A stretch of DNA of 48,776 nucleotides from MW101C3 sp943367595. Its GTDB lineage: Bacteria; Cyanobacteriota; Cyanobacteriia; PCC-6307; Cyanobiaceae. Position 1 is the first letter of the stretch. Every line of letters starts with the position of its first letter. Below, in pieces: positions 7,490 through 14,795 of this stretch. Below the pieces are notes generated by a model, which was not told the DNA's origin, searched no databases, and saw only the letters and a list, made by a program, of their open reading frames with translations. The stretch covers positions 1 through 48,776 of the forward strand of contig CALRJS020000027.1 of the NCBI GenBank assembly GCA_943367595.1, read 5' to 3'. Made by a program: the position numbers and the translations under genes.

Positions 7490-8344
7490 ATGCCCCGCAC
7501 CTCCTGGCCCCCTGAGGTGATCCCTGCCCCGCTGCCCCCCAGCCGCGGCCGGCCCCTGAGCGCCGATGAACATGACCGGATCTATACCCTCAGCCAGGAG
7601 GGCCTGAGCGCCCGCAAGATCGCCCGCACCCTGAAGCGCAGCCTCAGCGCGGTCTATGCCTCCCTGGAGGACTCCCGCATCAGCCGCGGCCACCCGCAGC
7701 GCCTTCGGCAGCTGCGCCGCAACCTCGAGGCCGGCGGTGATGGCCTCACCCCCCCGAAGGTGCGGCCGCCGTTGCGGCTGGTGATGAACCGCTACCTGGC
7801 CGGCGAGAGCCTCAAGGATCTGGGCAGCGCCTTTCGAGTCAGCCGCAACACCATCCGCCTGCTGCTGGTGAGTGCCGGCGTGGAGATCCGAGCCAACCGG
7901 ATGAAGGTGCCGGAGGGCTTCCGGCCATGGACGCAGCGTGAGGCGATCGCCTGCCGCAAGCTCCGGGATGAGGGCTTCGACTGCGCGACGATCGGCCTGG
8001 CGATCAACCGCACCACGCAGGCCGTCTACTGCTGGCTGCAGGAGCAGAACCGTCCCACCCATGCCGAAAAGATGAAGGAGAGGCAGCGCCGCCGGCGCGG
8101 CGACCTGCTGCCTGAGGAGATGCTCCCTGCTGACGTCGCTGCCCAGCTGCTGAGTGGCTGGCAGGAGGGCAGCACCGTCGCCGAGCTCGCCCGCCAGCAC
8201 GACGTCCCCTCCGCCATCGTCTCCGGCACCCTCAAGCAGCTGGGGGTAAAGGTGAGGCGAGGCCCCAACCCCAACCGCCTGAAGCAAGCAGCGGCAGCCC
8301 TGCCACCCAAAGGGATCCCGCTATTTCAGCCGCCTAGTTTGTGA
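7490..8344 (+). CDS. DNA-binding protein with four tandem helix-turn-helix units
   Basis: The 284-residue product contains four recognisable HTH segments: about 24-60 (LSQEGLSARKIARTLKRSLS), 98-135 (YLAGESLKDLGSAFRVSRNT), 150-185 (KLRDEGFDCATIGLAINRTT) and 220-260 (GSTVAELARQHDVPSAIVSG). Each follows the homeodomain/Hin-like pattern of G-x-S/T-x-x-x-(I/L)-A-x-x-(L/F). It sits between the ParB-like gene and the small terminase and overlaps the latter by GTGA. It may help recognise a packaging site or act as a regulator; neither is shown. Confidence 0.65.
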   Translation: MPRTSWPPEVIPAPLPPSRGRPLSADEHDRIYTLSQEGLSARKIARTLKRSLSAVYASLEDSRISRGHPQRLRQLRRNLEAGGDGLTPPKVRPPLRLVMNRYLAGESLKDLGSAFRVSRNTIRLLLVSAGVEIRANRMKVPEGFRPWTQREAIACRKLRDEGFDCATIGLAINRTTQAVYCWLQEQNRPTHAEKMKERQRRRRGDLLPEEMLPADVAAQLLSGWQEGSTVAELARQHDVPSAIVSGTLKQLGVKVRRGPNPNRLKQAAAALPPKGIPLFQPPSL

Positions 8345-8853
8345 CCAGGAGGGCCACCGGCGTGACCAAGGGGAAGGCCGGCGCCAAACCGAAGCCCAAG
8401 ACCAGGCCCCGGGGTAAGCCTTCGAAAGACCGCGAATTGAGCCGCGCGGCCGAGCGTCGCTACCGCATCCATGCGCTGCTCGGCATGAGCGTGAAGCGTG
8501 GCTTTGGGCCGCTGGAGCTGATGGATGTGGCGGTCAAGGGCTGGGGCGTCTCGGCCCAGGTGGCATCGAAGATGGTGGCGGAGGCCTACGAGCTGTGCAT
8601 CAGCAGTACCAGCCTTTACGACCGCCTGCGCATGGCGGCCGTGCAGCTCAGCCGCATGGAAAGCCTGCTGAGGATCTCCCTGCAGGAGAAGAACCTGGGC
8701 ATCGCCCTGGGGGTGAACAAGGAGATCAACAACCTGATCTTCACGCTGGCTGAGTTCGAGAAGGCCCAGGAAGAGGCCGGCGATGGTGGCGCCGGCGCAG
8801 CACCCCTCACCCCTGAGCAGCAGGAAGAGCAGGACCGTGAAGGCGACTTCTGA
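8341..8853 (+). CDS. Phage terminase small subunit-like protein
   Basis: GTG 8341 overlaps the upstream stop (GTGA). The 170-residue protein has a very basic N-terminus (KGKAGAKPKPKTRPRGKPSK), a helical core with a putative HTH (GPLELMDVAVKGWGVSAQVA), a helical oligomerisation segment and an acidic tail (PEQQEEQDREGDF). This size, layout and position directly before the large terminase, whose ATG overlaps its stop, fit TerS. Sequence motifs alone are weak; the assignment depends mostly on context. Confidence 0.6.
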   Translation: MTRRATGVTKGKAGAKPKPKTRPRGKPSKDRELSRAAERRYRIHALLGMSVKRGFGPLELMDVAVKGWGVSAQVASKMVAEAYELCISSTSLYDRLRMAAVQLSRMESLLRISLQEKNLGIALGVNKEINNLIFTLAEFEKAQEEAGDGGAGAAPLTPEQQEEQDREGDF

Positions 8854-10406
8854 TGGACTGGGACGACGACGCCTGGGCTGAATACGAAGCCGAGCTCCGC
8901 ACCCAGACCAGCTGCTACTCCTGGCCCCGCAAGGGCCCCGCCGGCCTCCACCTGCCCCGCAAGCAGGCGGTGCGACCGCTGCTGCGCCACGTCCCGCGCC
9001 GCGGCCTCTTCTCCCACGACCAGGCCACCCAGCTGTGGGATCAGCTCCCGAAGAAGTGGCCCGACTTCGCGGCCCGCACCTACATCGCCACGCAGGGGAA
9101 GTTCCTGCCGTTCAAGGCCTTTGGCTACCAGCTGGATCTGGTCCGGACGATCCGGAAATACCAGAACACCTACGTGCTCAAGAGCCGGCAGACCGGCGTG
9201 AGCGAGACGATCATCAACCTGATGCTGCAGCTGGCGATCCAGCGCCCGGCATGGGTGGGGATCATCTTCTCCAAAACCGGGGAGGACGCCTCAGAGCTGG
9301 CGGCACGGATCAAGGGGCAGGCCGCCTCCCTGGGGCCGTTCTGCCCGCCCCTCCCGAAGGACTCAGCCCGCAAGATCCAGTTCCAAGGCAGAGGCAGCCT
9401 CCACTTCCTCCCGCCCACCGAGCGGGCCGCCCGGGGCATCCCGTCGGCGTCCATGGTGCTTTTTGATGAGGGTGCCTTCATTGAGAAGCTCTCTGGCATC
9501 GAGACCGGCGCCATGCCGACCCTCTCGCTGCTGGGCTCCCGCGCCCGCGCCGTCTGGGTCTCCACCCCCAATGGCCGCAGCGGCAGGTTCTACGAGCACT
9601 GGGACACCGATCACGGTGAGCTGCCGGTCGGTGACAGCACCGTCAACGGCATCCCCACCCTGCGCTGCAGCCCTGACGGGCAGTTCGCGAAGGTGGCGAT
9701 CCACTACAGCCAGCACCCGATCTATTCGGCGGATCCCAACTTCGCCGAGAACACCCGCCGCAAGTTCCAGCTCACCACCCAGCGCTTCCGCCAGGAATAC
9801 GAGCTCGACTTCACCGCCACCGACGCCGAGGTCTACCCGCACGACCTGATCGAAGCCGCCGAGGCGATCGGTGGCCTGCAGTTCCCCACCAGGGGCCACA
9901 GCTACGTGATCGGCATCGACCCGAACGGCGGCGCCGACGACGAGTGGGTGACCACCGTGCTGGATGTCACCACCAACCCGTGGCAGGTGGTGGCCCGCTT
10001 CAACGACGCCCGCCGCAGCAGGGACTATGGCCTGCAGCGCACGGCGCGCCTGATCGACCAATACTCCCCCGAGCTGATCATGGTGGAGAAGAACGGCGTC
10101 GGGGCGGCCGTGGCGGAGGCCCTGGGGATCCTGCGCCCGGGCGTGGCCATCGATGAGTTCCACACCGGCCGGCCTTCGAAGATCCGCATGACCGATCGCA
10201 TCCTGCTGCTGCTCGAGCAGGGCGAGCTGGGCATCCCCCCCGACGACATCTACGGGCAGCAGATGCGCACCTTCCGCCAGGCCGCCGACGGCACCCGCGA
10301 TGGCGCCACCGGCTGCCTCGATGACGCCGTCATGAGCCTGGCCGCGGCGTGCGAAGCCGGCGCCCGCGTCCGGCCGATGATGGCTGAGTGGGTGAAGATG
10401 GTCTGA
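8853..10406 (+). CDS. terL: Phage terminase large subunit
   Basis: The 517-residue product is the ATP-driven packaging motor with headful or cos nuclease. The ATPase half shows a Walker A-type LKSRQTGVSE (109-118), Walker B MVLFDEGAF (201-209) and a coupling motif VSTPNGRSGRFYE. The RNase H-like nuclease half shows IGIDPNGG with the catalytic Asp near 356, VEKNG, and LDDAVMSLA near 489. Length is normal for the family. It overlaps the small terminase by one base, and the frame is intact, so the motor itself is not decayed. Confidence 0.93.
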   Translation: MDWDDDAWAEYEAELRTQTSCYSWPRKGPAGLHLPRKQAVRPLLRHVPRRGLFSHDQATQLWDQLPKKWPDFAARTYIATQGKFLPFKAFGYQLDLVRTIRKYQNTYVLKSRQTGVSETIINLMLQLAIQRPAWVGIIFSKTGEDASELAARIKGQAASLGPFCPPLPKDSARKIQFQGRGSLHFLPPTERAARGIPSASMVLFDEGAFIEKLSGIETGAMPTLSLLGSRARAVWVSTPNGRSGRFYEHWDTDHGELPVGDSTVNGIPTLRCSPDGQFAKVAIHYSQHPIYSADPNFAENTRRKFQLTTQRFRQEYELDFTATDAEVYPHDLIEAAEAIGGLQFPTRGHSYVIGIDPNGGADDEWVTTVLDVTTNPWQVVARFNDARRSRDYGLQRTARLIDQYSPELIMVEKNGVGAAVAEALGILRPGVAIDEFHTGRPSKIRMTDRILLLLEQGELGIPPDDIYGQQMRTFRQAADGTRDGATGCLDDAVMSLAAACEAGARVRPMMAEWVKMV

Positions 10407-10691
10407 TCAGCGGCGGCGGGGCTTCGGCTGCTTCCACAGCACCCGCACCGAGCGCGGCACGCCATCGATCACGGAGATGGCCCCGGCCTTCTGCAGGTGC
10501 TTGAAATGGGCCTGCACCGTGCTAGTGGACGCGAGTTTCCGGACCCGCATCACGTCCCTGTAGGTGGGCGGGATGCCATGGGCGGCGATGTACTCCCTCA
10601 CCGCGTTGAGGGTGAGCTGCTGGGCCTCGCTGAGCCCTCTCTCCGTCTCGATCTCGGTGGGAGGGCCCGGGTGCTTGGCCTGTCCTGCCAT
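10407..10691 (-). CDS. Short LexA-like repressor (DNA-binding domain only)
   Basis: The 94-residue product matches the N-terminal winged helix of LexA: LSEAQQLTLNAVREYIAAHG, PPTYRDVMR, then STSTVQAHFKHLQKAGAI. The Ser/Lys autopeptidase domain of LexA is absent, so RecA-induced self-cleavage is not expected. It is transcribed against the packaging genes, immediately after terL and downstream of the sigma gene. Two copies of a 13-base element lie at its start codon and 27 bp upstream, a layout suggesting self-repression (inference). It may be the phage lysogeny or late-gene repressor. Confidence 0.75.
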   Translation of the reverse strand: MAGQAKHPGPPTEIETERGLSEAQQLTLNAVREYIAAHGIPPTYRDVMRVRKLASTSTVQAHFKHLQKAGAISVIDGVPRSVRVLWKQPKPRRR

Positions 10692-10729
10692 GAGGTCGCA
10701 ACGTCACTACACCGCAATGAGGTTACAAC
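10690..10729 (-). promoter_or_regulatory. Direct-repeat operator candidate for the LexA-like repressor
   Basis: On the + strand ATGAGGTCGCAAC (10690-10702) and ATGAGGTTACAAC (10717-10729) match at 11 of 13 positions and are spaced exactly 27 bp. The first covers the repressor's start codon. Between them lies CGCAACGTCACT (10697-10708), matched 11 of 12 by a second copy at 11698-11709 before the portal gene. Binding is not shown. Confidence 0.45.
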
Positions 10730-10746
10730 CAACTGGTACGTCAGTG

Positions 10747-11661
10747 CTACGCCAGCACCGGGAACAGCTGAAGCTGCAGCGTCATCTCCAGCTGCACCTC
10801 CAGCGCCTGCACCGTCTCGCCTGGCTCCTGCCTGTCGGCGGCCACCAGCCGCTGCGCCATGGCCAGGGCCCGGTTCCACAGCCGCTTTGCTGCCACCCTG
10901 CTGATGCCCATGGCCAGCCCGGCCTCCTGGTAGGTCTGGCCGGCGAGCTTGCGCTCCATGATTTCCATCAACTCCGGCCAGGGCGCCAGGGCTTCGAGCA
11001 CGACCGCCCGCTGGGTGTTGGCGACCGGTGAAGGCGGCGCCACCACGATGGACATGAATGTGTCCGTGTCGTCATCGCCCATCAGGGCATCGAGGGAGGC
11101 GACGCGCCGCACAGCAGCCGCGTCCCGCAGAATCAGCAGATCTGCTGCTGTGATCTCCATCCCCTCGATCGCCTCCTCATCGGTCGGTGAACGGCCCTCC
11201 CGCACCCTGAAGGCTTCGACCCACTGGCGCAGCTTGTTCATGCACTGCGACCGCTTCACCGGGATGCGGATGGGCCCGGAGCTGTGGATCAGGTTGGTCA
11301 TGTAAAACCGGATCCACGGCACCGCGTAGGTGGCGAAGGTGTTCCCCCTGGTGGGGTCGAACTTCTCAGCAGCGCGGGCAAGCCCCAGCACACCCTCCTG
11401 GATCAGGTCCTGCACCTCCAACGCATTCACCGACGACACGGAGAACGACTGAGCCTGTTTGGCGACCAGCAGCATGTTCCGGCTGATCATCTGCTCCCGC
11501 GCCCGCTTCCCTGCACGCTTCACACCAGGCGGGGCATCGTCTGGCGTCGGGTCGTAGTCCAACCAGGCCCGGATGGCGCGGCCCAGCATCAGCTGCTCCT
11601 CCCTGCTGGGCACTGGCAGCCGTGAGTAGGCCCCGAGCAGGGCATCAAGCGGCGAGCCCAA
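10747..11661 (-). CDS. Phage-encoded sigma-70 family factor with clamp-motif-like C-terminus
   Basis: Region 1.2-like LLGAYSRLPVPSREEQLMLG, region 2 VQDLIQEGVLGLARAAEKFD followed by PTRGNTFATYAVPWIRF, region 3 and a region 4 HTH (QTYQEAGLAMGISRVAAKRL) identify a sigma-70 factor. The usual TYAYWWIRQ of -10 recognition is TYAVPWIRF, implying a different promoter. The last residues are TLQLQLFPVLA; QLQLF fits the beta-clamp pentapeptide QLxLF. TTG 11661 is taken as the start because it clears the divergent portal gene; the frame stays open to an ATG at 11826. The gene lies upstream of the LexA-like repressor on the same strand. It probably redirects host polymerase to phage promoters (inference). 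Confidence 0.8.
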   Translation of the reverse strand: MGSPLDALLGAYSRLPVPSREEQLMLGRAIRAWLDYDPTPDDAPPGVKRAGKRAREQMISRNMLLVAKQAQSFSVSSVNALEVQDLIQEGVLGLARAAEKFDPTRGNTFATYAVPWIRFYMTNLIHSSGPIRIPVKRSQCMNKLRQWVEAFRVREGRSPTDEEAIEGMEITAADLLILRDAAAVRRVASLDALMGDDDTDTFMSIVVAPPSPVANTQRAVVLEALAPWPELMEIMERKLAGQTYQEAGLAMGISRVAAKRLWNRALAMAQRLVAADRQEPGETVQALEVQLEMTLQLQLFPVLA

Positions 11662-11697
11662 AGCACTAGGGCTGGTGTTCGCCCCCAGCCTATGGCC

Positions 11698-11709
11698 CGC
11701 AACGTCATT
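11698..11709 (+). promoter_or_regulatory. Shared 12-base site before the portal gene
   Basis: CGCAACGTCATT lies between the sigma factor and portal starts, nine bases before the portal ATG. It matches the CGCAACGTCACT at 10697-10708, before the repressor gene, at 11 of 12 bases in the same orientation. A partial palindrome (TCATTGGCCAGTGA) overlaps its right side. It is a candidate operator controlling both ends of the regulatory cassette. Confidence 0.4.
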
Positions 11710-11717
11710 GGCCAGTG

Positions 11718-13727
11718 ATGTCGCTAACTCACCCGGCCTACCCTGACCCCAAGTGCCTGGCCCCGTTGTCGATCGGCTTCCACCACTCCGATACCCCCGC
11801 ACAGACGTGGCGGCTGGATGGTGCACTGATCAACGTGCTCACGGGCCTCGGCACCTCGCGGGACCGCAACGAGGCCATCGGCGTCAAGGGCACCCGCATC
11901 CTCAGCGAGCAGGCGGTCAACGCCCTCTATGAGCAGAGCTGGCTGATCCGCCGCATCGTCGAGAAGCTGCCACAGCAGGGCACCCGTAGCGGCTGGGATC
12001 TCTCGGTGGGGGATGAAACCTCCACCCGCATGAAGCGCGGCCTCGATGACCTGGTCGGCTGGAGCGAAAAGCTGCACCTTCGCCAGTCCGTGGCGGCCGC
12101 GGCCACCTACGGTCGCCTCTATGGCGGTGGCGCGCTGATCGTCATCGCCGATGACCGCACCCCCATCGACAAGCCGCTGAATCTGCGGCGCCTGCGCACC
12201 ATCCACGGCCTCTACCCGATCGATCGCTGGAGGCTGTACCCCGCCGCCGGCTGGTCGGGCATCGGTGAGCCTGAGAGCTACTGGTTCTGGACCCAGCACG
12301 ACCGGGACCTGCAGAAGCTGAACGATCAGGCCGGCAACAAGCAGGTCACCAGCGGTGGCCTGGGCCTCACGGAAGCCACCCAGGTGGAGATCCACAGCTC
12401 CCGCGTGATCCGCCTCGAGGGCATGCCCTGCTCCTGGCGCTCACAGCAGGAACGCCAGTGGTGGGGGATCAGCGTCGTTGACCTGATCTGGGACGTCTTC
12501 AAGAGGTGGGAGACGGGCCAACAGTCGGCGGCGGACATCCTTCACGACTTCGACCTGGTGATTCACCGCATGCCGGGCCTGGCCAGCATGCTTGCCGCCG
12601 GTGGTGAGGAGAAGCTCCGCCAGCGCCTGCAGGCCAACGCCATGGCCCGCAGCAACTTCGGCGCCTACATCCTCGATGGAGGCAGCGGCAGCAACGGCGG
12701 CGAGGAGCTCAGCAACTTCAACCGCTCCGCCTCCGGCATCGCCGACATCCTCACCGCCCTGAAGAGCGAGATCACCGGGGCCTCTGGCATGCCTCACACC
12801 CTGCTCTGGGGTGAGAGCCCCTCAGGCCTCGGCGCCGATGGCAGATCTGAACAGGCCGCCTTCGGCAACGATGTGGCGGACTGGCAGAGCCAGCACCTCA
12901 AAGAACCCCTCACGCGCTTCTACGAGCTGGCCATGGCCTGCAGCGATGGCCCATGGAAAGGCAAGGAACCCCCAGATGACTGGGAAATCACCTTCCGCCC
13001 CACCTACACGCCCACGGAAGACGAGCAGGCGGAGCTGCGCGGCAAGGTGGCCACAGCTGACAGCCAGTACATCCAGGCCGGTGTGCTCGCACCCAATGAG
13101 GTGGCCCTGGCGAGGTTCGGCAAGCCACGCTTCTCCCTCGACACCACCCTCCTGAACAGGGAGGAGGACGGCTCGATCCCGCAGCCGGAAGAGGATGTGC
13201 CGGTGGAGTTCGGCGGCGGCCTGGCGGATGATCCGGCCGCGGCTGCTCCTGAGGAGCCGGCCCAGCCAGCAGCAGAAGAGGCCACCCCGCCCCGCACCGA
13301 CTCAGCCGATGAGCCCTGCTGCTCTGAATGCGAGGCCCGGGCCCAGGAGCTGGCCGAAGCCATCACCACCAACCGTGCCCGCCGCAAGCGCCGCCGGGAT
13401 GAGGAGGAGCGCAACGACTCCGCCGGCAAGGTGCACCAGCTGCTGGGGGTGTCGATCCGGATGGATGGCCCCGGCATCGGCCGGCTCATGGCCCCCTACG
13501 GCCAGACCCTGCCCTACCCCGTAGCCGTGGGGCCTGATCTGAGCGGTGTGTGGGAGGTGTTCGAGCCCAGCAGCGGTGCCTACCTGCTGGCCCTGGGGCA
13601 CCAGCACCAGCGCGGCATCCGTGATGCGGTCGGTGCAGAGCCCACCATCCGCCGGCTTGATGCCATCGACCTGGTGGCAATGGGGGCTGTGTGCGATGCC
13701 TACCTTGCAGGTGACGACGAGCCCTGA
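11718..13727 (+). CDS. Phage portal protein (DUF1073 type) with C-terminal extension
   Basis: The 669-residue product forms the DNA-entry ring. Diagnostic stretches are AAAATYGRLYGGGALIVIAD, VIRLEGMPCSWR and LLWGESPSGLGADGRSEQAA, as in DUF1073 portals. Residues to about 480 cover the portal fold. An acidic Ala/Pro/Glu linker follows, then a Cys cluster (PCCSECEA), a basic patch (RARRKRRRDEEE) and a further folded-looking domain of about 95 residues (GKVHQLLGVSIRMDGPGIGR...). The extension is unusual and unassigned. ATG 11718 is preferred over the GTG at 11715. The DnaJ-domain gene follows after two bases. Confidence 0.87.
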   Translation: MSLTHPAYPDPKCLAPLSIGFHHSDTPAQTWRLDGALINVLTGLGTSRDRNEAIGVKGTRILSEQAVNALYEQSWLIRRIVEKLPQQGTRSGWDLSVGDETSTRMKRGLDDLVGWSEKLHLRQSVAAAATYGRLYGGGALIVIADDRTPIDKPLNLRRLRTIHGLYPIDRWRLYPAAGWSGIGEPESYWFWTQHDRDLQKLNDQAGNKQVTSGGLGLTEATQVEIHSSRVIRLEGMPCSWRSQQERQWWGISVVDLIWDVFKRWETGQQSAADILHDFDLVIHRMPGLASMLAAGGEEKLRQRLQANAMARSNFGAYILDGGSGSNGGEELSNFNRSASGIADILTALKSEITGASGMPHTLLWGESPSGLGADGRSEQAAFGNDVADWQSQHLKEPLTRFYELAMACSDGPWKGKEPPDDWEITFRPTYTPTEDEQAELRGKVATADSQYIQAGVLAPNEVALARFGKPRFSLDTTLLNREEDGSIPQPEEDVPVEFGGGLADDPAAAAPEEPAQPAAEEATPPRTDSADEPCCSECEARAQELAEAITTNRARRKRRRDEEERNDSAGKVHQLLGVSIRMDGPGIGRLMAPYGQTLPYPVAVGPDLSGVWEVFEPSSGAYLLALGHQHQRGIRDAVGAEPTIRRLDAIDLVAMGAVCDAYLAGDDEP

Positions 13728-13729
13728 AG

Positions 13730-14515
13730 ATGACCCGCCCCAGCTTCGCTGCTCTCCAGCAACGGATCGATGCCGCGAAGCGCAAGTGCGTGACGGGTTA
13801 CAGCTGCGGCGCGGGCTGCATCTCGATGAACAAGCGCTGCCTGAAGAGCCCCGGCTCTCCGGCGAGCAAGCAGAAGATGAAGCGGGTGCTGGCCCTGGCG
13901 GCTGCCAAGGAAGGTGGCCCGGCCACCAGCGGTGGCGCCGCACCCAAGGCACTGCCTCCTGCTGGAGGTAGCGGTGGCTCTACAGGGGGTGAGAAGACGG
14001 CCGCCAAGGGCGAGGGGAAAGCCGCTGGAGGTGACGCCAAGCCAATGAGCATCAGGGAAATGCGCTCGGCTGTCTTCAAGTCGTTCAACGTGAAGAGCAC
14101 CGCCGCCCTGATGGCCAACAAGAACTTCCAGCAGTCGGTCGTTGGTGACAAGCCCCGCACCCTCAAGGGCAAGAACGCCGAGGAGGAGTGGCGCCAGCTC
14201 TACCGCCGGTTCGTCTCGGTCCCCAGGGATGAGCGGGGCCTCAAGGACGGCGGCAGCGTGATCAACGGGGTGGACATCCTCAAGAACTTCCGCCCCTGGG
14301 TGGCCTTCGGGCTGGATCCGAAAAAGGCCACCAAGGCCGACGTGGACAAGGCCTTCCGCAAGCTGGCCATGAAGCACCACCCGGACGCCGGCGGCGACCG
14401 CAAGGTCTTCGAGAAGCTGGTCAGCATGAAGAACAGCGTGAAGGCCCTGATGGACTCCGCCTTCCATGACCGCCTCGATGCCCTGCGCGCCCGTTGCGGC
14501 GCCATGAATGGCTGA
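13730..14515 (+). CDS. Phage protein with N-terminal Cys motif and C-terminal DnaJ domain
   Basis: The 261-residue product opens with CVTGYSCGAGCISMNKRC, a C-x5-C-x3-C-x6-C pattern that I recall from cyanophage and cyanobacterial structural proteins. A Gly/Ala/Lys-rich linker spans about 65-105. The end is J-like: DKAFRKLAMKHHPDAGGDRK contains the invariant HPD tripeptide that stimulates Hsp70. It lies between the portal and head-morphogenesis genes and overlaps the latter by eight bases. It may recruit host DnaK during head assembly (inference). Confidence 0.65.
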   Translation: MTRPSFAALQQRIDAAKRKCVTGYSCGAGCISMNKRCLKSPGSPASKQKMKRVLALAAAKEGGPATSGGAAPKALPPAGGSGGSTGGEKTAAKGEGKAAGGDAKPMSIREMRSAVFKSFNVKSTAALMANKNFQQSVVGDKPRTLKGKNAEEEWRQLYRRFVSVPRDERGLKDGGSVINGVDILKNFRPWVAFGLDPKKATKADVDKAFRKLAMKHHPDAGGDRKVFEKLVSMKNSVKALMDSAFHDRLDALRARCGAMNG

Positions 14516-14753
14516 TCGCTCCATTGAGCTGATCGAGCAGCTCGACCAGGAGCTGCGCGGCCTCGAGGATGCGCAGCTGCGGAAGCTGCGGGGCATCTTC
14601 GATGAAGCGCTGCGCCGCACTATCCGCTCCCTGCTGAACCGGCTGGACCGGATTGCTGAGCAGCCCGAATACGACCCGGCCACCACCCCCGGTGCGTTCC
14701 TCGGCAGCACGCCAGAGGGGCCGGTGCCGATCACCCCGCTGGCCAAGAACTAG
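14508..14753 (+). CDS. Head morphogenesis (SPP1 gp7-like) protein, 5' piece before an amber codon
   Basis: This 81-codon piece (MADRSIELIEQLDQELRGLE...) is helical and ends LAKN followed by TAG at 14751-14753. The next piece continues in exactly the same frame with ASLYLQGQLAQDLQ, so both are parts of one 461-codon reading frame, 14508-15893. A single CAG-to-TAG change would explain the stop. Either the gene is inactivated or the stop is read through. The start overlaps the DnaJ-domain gene by eight bases. Confidence 0.6.
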   Translation: MADRSIELIEQLDQELRGLEDAQLRKLRGIFDEALRRTIRSLLNRLDRIAEQPEYDPATTPGAFLGSTPEGPVPITPLAKN

Positions 14754-14795
14754 GCCAGCCTCTACCTGCAGGGCCAGCTGGCTCAGGACCTGCAG

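Noticed and set aside
11662..11826. Longer sigma factor start at ATG 11826
   Set aside because: It would overlap the divergent portal gene by about 110 bases and adds a Gly/Ser/Arg-rich head without sigma features; it cannot be fully excluded.
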